Part shown: piece after piece, positions 1 through 5,107 of the stretch
How positions within the stretch are numbered: the first letter of the stretch is position 1
Layout of the letters: each line of letters starts with the position of its first letter
Source: Planctomycetes bacterium RBG_13_46_10
Lineage (GTDB): Bacteria > Planctomycetota > Phycisphaerae > Sedimentisphaerales > Anaerobacaceae
Assembly (NCBI GenBank): GCA_001824645.1
Contig: MHYD01000001.1
Location: forward strand, 1-5,107
Direction: 5' to 3'
Length of the DNA: 5,107 bases
The notes under the pieces: model-generated
Databases searched by the model: none
The model's input: only the letters and a program-made list of their open reading frames with translations
What the model was told of the DNA's origin: nothing
Program-made: the position numbers and the translations under genes

Positions 1-369
1 GGGCCTATTGCGGCAGCTATGGTAGGTAAAACAATAGGGCGCACTATGGAAGAACAGCAAATACCGGTATATATTGAGCGATTCGGAAATTCGAAAGATG
101 AGATTTTCGTAACATCAGGCACATTGCGTAAAGAACTGGGAAACAAGGAATTCGAAAGCCTCCCGACAGGCGCCATAGGGCTTTATACCTATTACGAACG
201 TCTTGCCCAAGGTTTACGGCAATTAATGGCGGGCAGCCGGAAATTTGCCGTGGAATATATGAGTAGAGATGATATAGCAGCCTTAACACATGAAGCAGCG
301 GAAGTCAGCGGAATTCAGTACGTAATGAACGTAGATCAAGGAAAGGTTGAAAGAATTCTTGATAGTTAA
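1..369 (+). CDS. C-terminal part of an unrecognised protein (5' end outside window)
   Basis: The frame is open from base 1 to the TAA at 367-369 and gives 122 visible residues. In-frame ATGs occur at 19 and 46. No Shine-Dalgarno sequence precedes 19 and the frame stays open to the window edge, so the gene most likely begins upstream. The visible start (GPIAAAMVGKTIGRT) is small-residue rich, like the end of a hydrophobic segment. The rest looks soluble and mixed alpha/beta: a charged stretch with ERFGNSKDEIF, a helix around YYERLAQGLRQLM, then MSRDDIAALTHEAAEVSGI, a short strand (QYVMNVD) and a final helix ending ERILDS. I do not recognise the family and assign no function. It is on the opposite strand from the lipoprotein/E2/DUF2752 unit and about 600 bases away, so a shared role is not indicated. 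That it is a real gene is fairly likely from its residue composition. Confidence 0.6.
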   Translation, partial: GPIAAAMVGKTIGRTMEEQQIPVYIERFGNSKDEIFVTSGTLRKELGNKEFESLPTGAIGLYTYYERLAQGLRQLMAGSRKFAVEYMSRDDIAALTHEAAEVSGIQYVMNVDQGKVERILDS

Positions 370-799
370 AGCTGTGTAGATGTGTGCATTGGTACTCCAA
401 TTGCTGTTAAAACCGTGAGCGTCTTGGGCCAGCCATTTATAACAAATAGAACTTGGTAAAAACCGACTGGAGTCTGCTCAGCCTTTAAGTGCGTAACAAA
501 GTATTGTTGTTTTAGTCGTTAACTCAGAAAATGTTCACAAAAACTTCCCTTTCTCATGAACAGTTGAACATCAATTTTCTTCAACAATTTCCTGTCTCCG
601 TTTTGTCTCCAACGATATGAAATTTGAAGAGTTGGGAAGACACCAAACGTTAAATTCCCGCCGAAAAACACACTTTTTAAAAAATTTTTTTAGCAAAAAT
701 AGGATTATATATCCGATTTTTAAGCAAGAATTTGATGTCTAATACATAGAAATTGGCATCTATGGAGGCAGAACGGATATATAAATTTATCGGAAAATA
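370..799. other. AT-rich non-coding stretch
   Basis: I find no convincing gene here on either strand. Short frames are interrupted often and none resembles a protein family. There is no clear intrinsic terminator just after the stop at 369. The stretch contains a weak inverted repeat (GTTGAA 563-568 / TTCAAC 580-585, 11-base loop), a T5-A6-T7 tract at 674-691 that is likely to be bent or easily melted, and the larger inverted repeat listed separately. It could hold a regulatory region, a decayed gene or a small RNA; the sequence alone does not decide. Confidence 0.5.
705..784. repeat. Perfect 11-base inverted repeat enclosing a smaller hairpin
   Basis: TTATATATCCG at 705-715 is the exact reverse complement of CGGATATATAA at 774-784. 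Between them lies a second perfect inverted pair, CATAGA 745-750 and TCTATG 759-764, with an 8-base loop. The outer arms are AT-rich apart from CCG/CGG. An A/T tract lies just to the left (674-691). Possible meanings are ends of a very small mobile-element remnant, a structured RNA, or paired protein-binding sites. No flanking target-site duplication is obvious. The match is certain; the function is unknown. Confidence 0.45.
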
Positions 800-943
800 A
801 TGGCAAACTATGACATGCCAGCAAGCGTAGGACAGGTGCAATTTAACCCCTACATAAATGAGTATGCATTTTTGCGCCCAACGGGATTGCCCAGATTAGT
901 TACATCAGTTCTTCTCGGGCCACATTTGTTTGTAGAGTTCTGA
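800..943 (+). CDS. Doubtful small ORF, 47 codons
   Basis: An ATG at 800 opens a 47-residue frame ending at the TGA at 941-943. The product begins MANYDMPASVGQVQF, has a middle part with RPTGLPRLV, and ends in a mildly hydrophobic tail (SVLLGPHLFVEF). No good Shine-Dalgarno sequence precedes it (only CGGAAAAT). A weak promoter-like pair lies just upstream: TTGGCA at 753-758 and TATATA at 778-783, with a long 19-base spacer. A frame this short can arise by chance, and I recognise no family. It is listed because it is the only frame in this gap with protein-like composition; it may be a remnant of a larger gene. Confidence 0.2.
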   Translation: MANYDMPASVGQVQFNPYINEYAFLRPTGLPRLVTSVLLGPHLFVEF

Positions 944-960
944 AGTTAGCATTCTTTACT

Positions 961-977
961 CTTAGGCTTTGCCTAAG
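961..977. other. Stem-loop overlapping the DUF2752 stop codon
   Basis: CTTAGGC (961-967) pairs perfectly with GCCTAAG (971-977) around a three-base loop. The TAG stop of the minus-strand DUF2752 gene (975-973) lies inside one arm. Neither strand has a run of T after the stem, so it is a poor intrinsic terminator. It may still mark the 3' end of the leftward transcript or protect it from exonucleases. Confidence 0.35.
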
Positions 978-1377
978 GAGATGACGTGATCAACAAAAAA
1001 CGGAGCAAAGCGAGGATTGCCAACGTGCCAGCAATAAGCCAGGTAGGAATCCGCCAAAATTTCCCTAAGAAACCGACTAAATCGGTACCTTTGACAGCAT
1101 CAAGAAGTAAGACTGACCCAATGGTAATTATTATAAAAACAGCCAGCCACCATAAAGGATGATAAGTAAAAGCCAAGTCCAAGTCACCACACATCGCGCA
1201 AGCAAGAGCCCTGGTCAAACCGCAGAAGGGACAGGGTTTGCCAGTCAACCTGCGAAAGATACATATGCTAATATTACTTTCGGATAGAAACGGCCGAGTT
1301 GCCCATGCTATCGGGAAAATGGCGTATAAGAGTACCGCTAAAATCAACCTTTTTAGTCTCTGAGAAGCAGTTATCAT
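973..1377 (-). CDS. DUF2752 family membrane protein
   Basis: The protein has 134 residues. The family signature is clear: residues 48-56 read PCPFCGLTR, with C49 and C52 as a CxxC pair, followed by a Gly-Asp pair (64-65) and YHPLWW (72-77). This matches the usual CPxCGLTR...GDL...A...NPL pattern of DUF2752. Three membrane segments are visible: about 11-27, 75-95 and 112-131. The CxxC loop lies between the first two, so it sits near a membrane face. The start ATG (1377-1375) overlaps the TGA of the upstream E2-like gene as ATGA, and GAGGG sits 3 bases before it, which points to translational coupling. The biochemical role of DUF2752 is not established to my knowledge; the CxxC pair could bind metal or form a disulfide. 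Length and composition look complete. The family call is fairly sure; any link to E2 chemistry is inferred from gene order only. Confidence 0.85.
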   Translation of the reverse strand: MITASQRLKRLILAVLLYAIFPIAWATRPFLSESNISICIFRRLTGKPCPFCGLTRALACAMCGDLDLAFTYHPLWWLAVFIIITIGSVLLLDAVKGTDLVGFLGKFWRIPTWLIAGTLAILALLRFLLITSSP

Positions 1378-1724
1378 AGGCCCTCGCTTAAATCAACCTT
1401 CTGAAGCGGTAAGCGCGAAAAATTCTCTTGCGCCCATGCAGCAGCGTTGGCATTAAGAGGACTTTTGACATTGTAGCTTTGGTAACACAGCATTTCAGCA
1501 ATACGGATAACTAATTGAGACAAGGATTGTGCAGCGCTCCAGTGGTCACCTATACAAATCTTTTGAGGATTAATATTCGGATGAAAAACAGGTGTAAGCA
1601 TTCGACAGAAAGGCGGCCGGCGTGGATAATCAAGTGGTAAAAATATTTCAGCTCGGTGAACATTACCAGTACTAAATGAATCTTCTTCGGTGGGGACCAA
1701 CCCGGCAACGTAAATCTCAAACAT
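1374..1724 (-). CDS. Bacterial E2-like (ubiquitin-conjugating fold) protein, readable part
   Basis: From the ATG at 1724 the frame gives 116 residues with a clear E2 core: LPLDYPRRPP (29-38), TPVFHPNIN (44-52) containing the HPN motif, then KICIG with the presumed catalytic Cys57, seven residues after the HPN Asn. HWSAAQSLSQL (61-71) matches the QWSPALTISKV region of eukaryotic E2s, and a C-terminal helical part follows (SPLNANAAAWAQEN, 88-101). E2 proteins carry an activated ubiquitin-like protein as a thioester on this Cys and pass it to a target. This ATG is inside the fold: the frame is open back to 1803 and encodes typical E2 N-terminal sequence (AFKNHPYIKL, then GNPPDKY) with no ATG, GTG or TTG. 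The true start is therefore further upstream, in another frame (see the 1793-1927 entry). It lies between a lipoprotein gene and a DUF2752 gene. E2 identity is strong; whether an intact protein is made is uncertain. Confidence 0.85.
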   Translation of the reverse strand: MFEIYVAGLVPTEEDSFSTGNVHRAEIFLPLDYPRRPPFCRMLTPVFHPNINPQKICIGDHWSAAQSLSQLVIRIAEMLCYQSYNVKSPLNANAAAWAQENFSRLPLQKVDLSEGL

Positions 1725-1792
1725 ATATTTATCTGGGGGATTGCCCTGCGTATTAATAAGTTTGATATACGGATGATTTTTAAAAGCGTTTG

Positions 1793-1927
1793 TTATAAGG
1801 TTTTATCGTATAACCTTTGATACACCCTTGACTCTATTTTGTCTCCATAGAAGTTGATTTTCTTCGGATTGGTTACAAACAGGCGTGTTTTTTGGGGAAA
1901 AATATTTTCTCTCAAATGAACAAGCAT
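1793..1927 (-). pseudogene. 5' part of the E2-like gene, out of frame with the rest
   Basis: An ATG at 1927-1925 opens 44 codons to the TAA at 1795-1793. The ORF begins MLVHLRENIFPQ and ends IESRVYQRLYDKTL. RVYQRLYD looks like the first helix of bacterial E2 proteins, which normally leads into a segment like AFKNHPYI. That segment is encoded immediately downstream but one frame away. Adding one A to the minus-strand A4 run (T4 at 1801-1804) gives RLYDKNLITNAFKNHPYIKL and one continuous frame of about 184 residues ending at 1374. The ATG is 21 bases after the lipoprotein stop, as expected for an operon, although no clear Shine-Dalgarno sequence is present. A canonical -1 slippery heptamer is not seen, so a one-base deletion or a homopolymer sequencing error is more likely than programmed frameshifting. 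Confidence 0.6.
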
Positions 1928-1948
1928 TCTGATGGAACAATATTCAGC

Positions 1949-2419
1949 TTACCATACTTGTGTTTGACGAGGTAATATCTGGAAACCCTTACCTGTCCAA
2001 GACATAAAAAAGGTTTGCTCTCCACGTTGGATCATTCCACCACCCTGATCGATTTCCACGTAGACTGTCACCTGCTTTACACCCACTTGCGTAACGTCAT
2101 TGGACGAAAGATATTTAAAGGGGGGTGGAAATGGATGCTTGTAGTGCCAGAAGCCGGCCGGGTGTGCGAACTCAGGTCTCTCATCGGTATAAAAAAACTC
2201 GCCACTTATTAATGTTGCCCTGTCTATCTGAGAATCGCTTAGATCATAATACATGGCAAGTTTGGCCCAATCTTTATTTCTCAGCATTACACTAATTTCT
2301 TCAACAGCAGATTCGGGACTTGCAAAATACATAGGTTCATAACTTGAGCTGTGCTGATTATTACATCCGACCAACCATAAACATATAACAATAATTGTCG
2401 CTGTTTTCGATAATATCAT
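1949..2419 (-). CDS. Small predicted lipoprotein, first gene of the leftward unit
   Basis: The protein has 156 residues. Its N-terminus carries a lipoprotein signal: K5, a hydrophobic core at about 6-17, and the lipobox LVGC with the lipidated Cys at 19, followed by a polar linker (NNQHSSSYEP). Residue 20 is Asn rather than Asp. The mature part starts with SPESAVEEISVMLRNKDW (about 34-51), a helix typical of small NTF2-like or DUF4878-type periplasmic domains (fold inferred, not proven), and ends in beta-rich sequence (QVTVYVEIDQGG, then GEQTFFMSWTGKGFQIL). I do not recognise a named family. The start is well supported: AAAGGAGAT lies 5 bases before the ATG. The E2-like gene's probable start follows after 21 bases on the same strand, so the two are likely co-transcribed. 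That places a membrane-anchored, probably periplasm-facing protein in the same unit as a presumed cytoplasmic E2. Confidence 0.8.
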   Translation of the reverse strand: MILSKTATIIVICLWLVGCNNQHSSSYEPMYFASPESAVEEISVMLRNKDWAKLAMYYDLSDSQIDRATLISGEFFYTDERPEFAHPAGFWHYKHPFPPPFKYLSSNDVTQVGVKQVTVYVEIDQGGGMIQRGEQTFFMSWTGKGFQILPRQTQVW

Positions 2420-2424
2420 CTCTG

Positions 2425-2433
2425 ATCTCCTTT
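2425..2433 (-). promoter_or_regulatory. Strong ribosome-binding site of the lipoprotein gene
   Basis: The minus strand reads AAAGGAGAT, with five bases between it and the ATG at 2419-2417. It is nearly a full anti-16S match and fixes this start. It is much stronger than any site before the other genes of the unit. Confidence 0.8.
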
Positions 2434-2465
2434 CGATTTTTTATCAGCAAAAGTGAGACAAAAGG

Positions 2466-2487
2466 CTCTTTAAGTTAAGAGAGTATA
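2466..2487 (-). promoter_or_regulatory. Candidate -10 element and near-palindrome for the leftward unit
   Basis: On the minus strand TATACT (2487-2482) is a good -10 hexamer located about 63 bases upstream of the lipoprotein start; no convincing -35 lies at the right distance. Just downstream is an imperfect palindrome, CTCTTTAAGTTAAGAG on the plus strand (2466-2481), placed where transcription would begin. It could be an operator, but this rests on position only. Confidence 0.25.
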
Positions 2488-2567
2488 TCGGTTCCTGATT
2501 TAAATAGTTTACAGCTAAATTCTTTTCGTTCAAGTATTAATATTTCTTCATTTCACCCGATTTCGCG

Positions 2568-2597
2568 TTGAGCTATGCACCTTATGTGTGTTATAAT
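2568..2597 (+). promoter_or_regulatory. Sigma70-like promoter of the large secreted protein gene
   Basis: TTGAGC (2568-2573) and a perfect TATAAT (2592-2597) are separated by 18 bases, and a TG one base before the -10 (2589-2590) makes it an extended -10 promoter. Transcription would start near 2604, leaving a leader of about 110 bases before the ATG at 2715. This is the best promoter match in the window. Confidence 0.65.
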
Positions 2598-2637
2598 CAT
2601 ACTATCGGTTGAAATCATATTTATTATCAATTGGCCT

Positions 2638-2718
2638 GGGAGAAGAATTATGTGAGAGTTAACAAGGCTTGAACAATTTGCAATTGCAGAAATCAATACC
2701 AGAATAGAGCAGGAATGA
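2638..2718 (+). other. Leader region with a ribosome-binding site and an interrupted short ORF
   Basis: GGGAGAAG (2638-2645) precedes an ATG at 2650, but the next codon is TGA (2653-2655). The same frame then stays open for 20 codons, from ELTRLEQFAIAE to NTRIEQE, and stops at the TGA at 2716-2718, overlapping the ATG of the large gene as ATGA. A GTG at 2652 starts another frame of only six codons. The large gene itself has only AGGA directly against its ATG, so a translated leader coupled to it is plausible. The TGA after the ATG means the leader is currently broken, or the arrangement is chance. Confidence 0.3.
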
Positions 2719-5107
2719 AAGAAAGCTATCAAATAGCCTGCAAAACGGGTAGACTAAGACATAAATGTCATTTCATACACAATGTCACCAATTCATTTTT
2801 CGGGTACATTAGTCGTTGGGCCTGCACATTTATTCTATTCCTGGCCCTGCTCACGATGTGGCCGGCCGGTCAAGCACATGCTCAAAAACCCGTCAGCGGC
2901 GACGGCATGAAACAATCCGGAAAAAAGCTTCGCTTTGATAAGGATGAGTATTTTGCGGGTGAGACGATTACGGTTCTCTACCCCGATACAATAGACCCCG
3001 AAACGGCTGATGATAAGAATCCAAAATTTTTGTATAGTGTAATCACAAAAACTTCACTCTCTTCTGGTTATAAATCTCTACCTGACAATCCATCCACTGA
3101 AGAAGATCAGCGGAAATTTGACGAATTATCGAAGGGAAATAATCGTTATCGCTATGATGATGGCATGTCGAGCCATGACGTTATTGGCGGCATCTCGCAG
3201 TATAGAAATGTTCCGGCGTGCGATGTAACCTTTCAATTGAAGCATAAGGAGCTAGGCCCCGTCGGCAAAATCTATCACTTTCGTATCCGCCCTTATGTTC
3301 TTATGGTTCCTTCCGCATTGAACGTGATCGCAGGTGAGACCTGCGGCGATCCGGTCACTATCATCGTGACGCCTCCGGCAGTCAATGAGTTTACTTTGTT
3401 TAAAATGAAAGAGAAGCCAAAGTGGACCCTGACCCTGTTTCAGCTTGGTTCACCGTTTCTTGGCGGACGCGAGGTTCCGGACCGGGAGCTAAAAGATTGG
3501 GATATCAAGGAGGGTGTTACACAAAAAATTGTGTGGGATAATAACAAAGGCCTTAAGCTTCCTACTCGTTATGAACTTAGATTGGAATGGGGTACGTATG
3601 TTATTGCCCGCAAGCAATTCACCCAGAGGCCCAAAGCGGAACCTCTAACCCTTGCACTCAAAGACACAACTGTACCCAAACCTGGTGATAAGTTTGCTTT
3701 TCGTTATTACGGGAAAGACCGAGATTATGTTGGGGTTGAACTTTACCGACTCGGGCCGGACGGTCGACTCAGTCAAGTCTTGTATCATAGCCCGATACTT
3801 GAAAAGACAGGGGAAACGTATGCGAACTTCATGGTGATCGAACCAGGCACTTATGTGGCGCGTCTTAAAAAAGGGCTTGATTGGCAGCTTACCTTGGATA
3901 GTTTGCGGATCGACATACCGCCAAAGCGAGATCCTTGTCATCCCCAAATGCTCAGTACTAATTACCAGTCAACGTTCTTTGACGGTGATGATATCCCAGT
4001 CTTTGTTCATGCCAAGGACCTTTTCAAAAATCTGAAAGCCATGGGTAGAGTTGATATCGATAGGATTGATGATCTGTCAGTCGGTCTGTACCCGGAAAAC
4101 CCCGCCATTGCTAAGGAAGTAAAGCAGCTGGACCCGTCTGAGATGGCCCGTTTCAACGCCATTCTTGAGGAAATTAAGGAGGTTCAGCAACGTCTCAGTG
4201 AAGCAACTGCGAAGGGTGACAAGAAAGCTGCCACGAAATATGGCAAAAAGATGACGGAGTTATACGAGAAAACGAAGGGAGCGTCATCCGGCAATGCTCC
4301 GCCAGCGGCAAGTGAGCCCCTTGAGTCCTGGGAGGTGGAACTCGGTAAGGATGAGACCTTGCTGATCAAAGGCGAGTATCCTCCGGGTGAGTATATTATT
4401 AAGCTGCAGGGTATTGTACGCAAGCGTCTGAACACATTCTTCCAAAAACCTTTTGCAATCATTCCTCGGTATGAAAAGAGTCCTATCGACCTGGGTGGCC
4501 GGGATCGTTTTGAAGTCGGTGAAATTATCGAGGTCTCACTGTCCTCGCTTCCAGAACAATTTAAATATGAACTCCAGGTTGCCGGTGAAGGCGGCTTTGT
4601 GCCCGGTTGTGTCTATGTTACGCCACCGGTTCCTAAACGTATGCGACTTGAAAATAAACGAACGGTCAATTTTCGTGCGCCGAATATTCCCGGCATTTAT
4701 TACCTGCGTCTTTGTTCGATGAGTCATGGAACCAGGGTTCTAAGCGAGGTGCGTTTCGAAGTCTTCGCCAGTGCAGACCCGGAAAACATCATTACCCTGG
4801 ACAAGGGTATCTACGAACCGGAAGAAAATATGCAAGTGACGATCCACCCCGAGGCCGCTATATATTACTCGCATAGAGATCCTCGTGCGGGGTATCGCTG
4901 GCGGATCGTGTCGATGGGACATGTAGCTAGCGGTGGAGCTGTAAAACAGCCATCATTTGTTGACTGGTACTATCAATATGAGAGTATCTTTGAAAAAAGT
5001 GCGACCGTAAAAGCTCCAGAAGAGCCGGGCGTTTATGCAATTGCTCTATACGCACCTTACATAGATGATTTTGGACCACCAATGACGATGAAGTATTTTG
5101 TTGTCGC
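2715..5107 (+). CDS. Large exported protein with repeated Ig-like beta domains (3' end outside window)
   Basis: The frame is open from the ATG at 2715 to the window end: 797 complete codons and no stop. A long basic N-terminal part is followed by a hydrophobic core (about 36-49) and a signal-peptidase site after AHA at 54-56, so the protein is exported. The mature part is a series of beta-sandwich-like units that open with patterns such as FDKDEYFAGETITV or FEVGEIIEVSL and close with PGxY followed by alternating hydrophobics. Approximate units are 70-200, 200-300, 310-403, 415-470, 538-583, 590-686 and 691-797. PGTYVARL, PPGEYIIKL, IPGIYYLRL and EPGVYAIAL show the repeated closing strand. Residues 476-522 are a charged, heptad-like coiled coil (ILEEIKEVQQRL). 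This resembles macroglobulin or Ig-type surface and stalk proteins; I cannot name a family and see no catalytic motif. The start codon has only AGGA against it, but no other ATG precedes the signal peptide. It is transcribed divergently from the lipoprotein unit. Confidence 0.85.
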   Translation, partial: MKESYQIACKTGRLRHKCHFIHNVTNSFFGYISRWACTFILFLALLTMWPAGQAHAQKPVSGDGMKQSGKKLRFDKDEYFAGETITVLYPDTIDPETADDKNPKFLYSVITKTSLSSGYKSLPDNPSTEEDQRKFDELSKGNNRYRYDDGMSSHDVIGGISQYRNVPACDVTFQLKHKELGPVGKIYHFRIRPYVLMVPSALNVIAGETCGDPVTIIVTPPAVNEFTLFKMKEKPKWTLTLFQLGSPFLGGREVPDRELKDWDIKEGVTQKIVWDNNKGLKLPTRYELRLEWGTYVIARKQFTQRPKAEPLTLALKDTTVPKPGDKFAFRYYGKDRDYVGVELYRLGPDGRLSQVLYHSPILEKTGETYANFMVIEPGTYVARLKKGLDWQLTLDSLRIDIPPKRDPCHPQMLSTNYQSTFFDGDDIPVFVHAKDLFKNLKAMGRVDIDRIDDLSVGLYPENPAIAKEVKQLDPSEMARFNAILEEIKEVQQRLSEATAKGDKKAATKYGKKMTELYEKTKGASSGNAPPAASEPLESWEVELGKDETLLIKGEYPPGEYIIKLQGIVRKRLNTFFQKPFAIIPRYEKSPIDLGGRDRFEVGEIIEVSLSSLPEQFKYELQVAGEGGFVPGCVYVTPPVPKRMRLENKRTVNFRAPNIPGIYYLRLCSMSHGTRVLSEVRFEVFASADPENIITLDKGIYEPEENMQVTIHPEAAIYYSHRDPRAGYRWRIVSMGHVASGGAVKQPSFVDWYYQYESIFEKSATVKAPEEPGVYAIALYAPYIDDFGPPMTMKYFVV

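Noticed and set aside
44..289. 81-residue minus-strand ORF opposite the first gene
   Set aside because: It is antisense to a frame with better protein-like composition, has no ribosome-binding site and resembles no family.
961..977. Stem-loop as an intrinsic terminator
   Set aside because: There is no T run after the stem on either strand, so it is kept only as a stem-loop of unknown role.
1793..1807. Programmed -1 frameshifting as the explanation of the split E2 gene
   Set aside because: No X-XXY-YYZ heptamer fits the codon phase: slipping at AAA would place a TAA in the decoding site. A one-base loss in the homopolymer explains the data more simply.
601..1847. 11-base direct repeat TTTTGTCTCCA at 601-611 and 1837-1847, with a 9-base inverted copy at 2455-2463
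   Set aside because: The second copy lies within E2 coding sequence, the spacing is irregular, and no symmetry or promoter relation links the copies; it may be chance.
2015..2212. 65-residue plus-strand ORF inside the lipoprotein gene
   Set aside because: The opposite strand has a strong ribosome-binding site, a lipobox and a full-length gene, so this is a shadow.
2650..2655. TGA after the leader ATG read as selenocysteine or through a changed genetic code
   Set aside because: No selenocysteine insertion hairpin was recognised, and TGA ends the E2-like gene normally in the same window.
1612..2868. Repeated GGCCGG-type palindromes (near 1615, 2155 and 2861-2868)
   Set aside because: All lie in coding sequence, have different flanks, and are short enough to be chance.
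3645..4922. Several 60-100 residue ORFs on both strands between 3645 and 4922
   Set aside because: All lie inside the continuous 797-codon frame of the large secreted protein and have shadow-like composition.

Overview
The window looks bacterial: AGGAG-type ribosome-binding sites, a lipobox lipoprotein, ATGA gene overlaps and a Sec signal peptide. Base composition leans AT. No gene here fixes the lineage. A bacterial E2-like (ubiquitin-conjugating fold) protein together with a very large secreted beta-sandwich protein would suit Planctomycetota or another environmental, metagenome-type lineage, but that is a weak inference. No rRNA, tRNA, transposase or CRISPR array was seen.

Layout. (1) 1-369, plus strand: the C-terminal end of a gene that starts before the window; not recognised. 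(2) 370-972: about 600 bases of AT-rich DNA without a convincing gene. It holds an A/T tract, a perfect 11-base inverted repeat around a smaller hairpin, one doubtful 47-codon ORF and a stem-loop next to the following gene. (3) 973-2419, minus strand: a compact three-gene unit transcribed leftward, consisting of a small lipoprotein, an E2-like protein and a DUF2752-type membrane protein. The last two overlap by four bases (ATGA). (4) 2420-2714: a divergent intergenic region with a strong sigma70-like promoter facing right, a weaker candidate facing left, and the remains of a short upstream ORF. (5) 2715 to the window end, plus strand: an exported protein of more than 797 residues built from repeated Ig-like or macroglobulin-like beta domains and one coiled coil. 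It runs off the window.

The most notable content is the minus-strand unit. The E2-like protein keeps the family's PP, HPN, catalytic Cys and Trp-Ser signatures. The start ATG of its visible ORF (1724) lies inside the fold. The missing N-terminal helix and first strand are encoded upstream, partly in the same frame and then in a second frame that starts at an ATG 21 bases after the lipoprotein gene. Adding one base to the T4 run at 1801-1804 joins the pieces into a protein of about 184 residues. The gene is therefore either a recent frameshift mutant or carries a sequencing error. No E1, JAB peptidase or ubiquitin-like protein is visible. If the unit works as a conjugation-type system, it is a minimal, membrane-linked one, or its partners lie outside the window.
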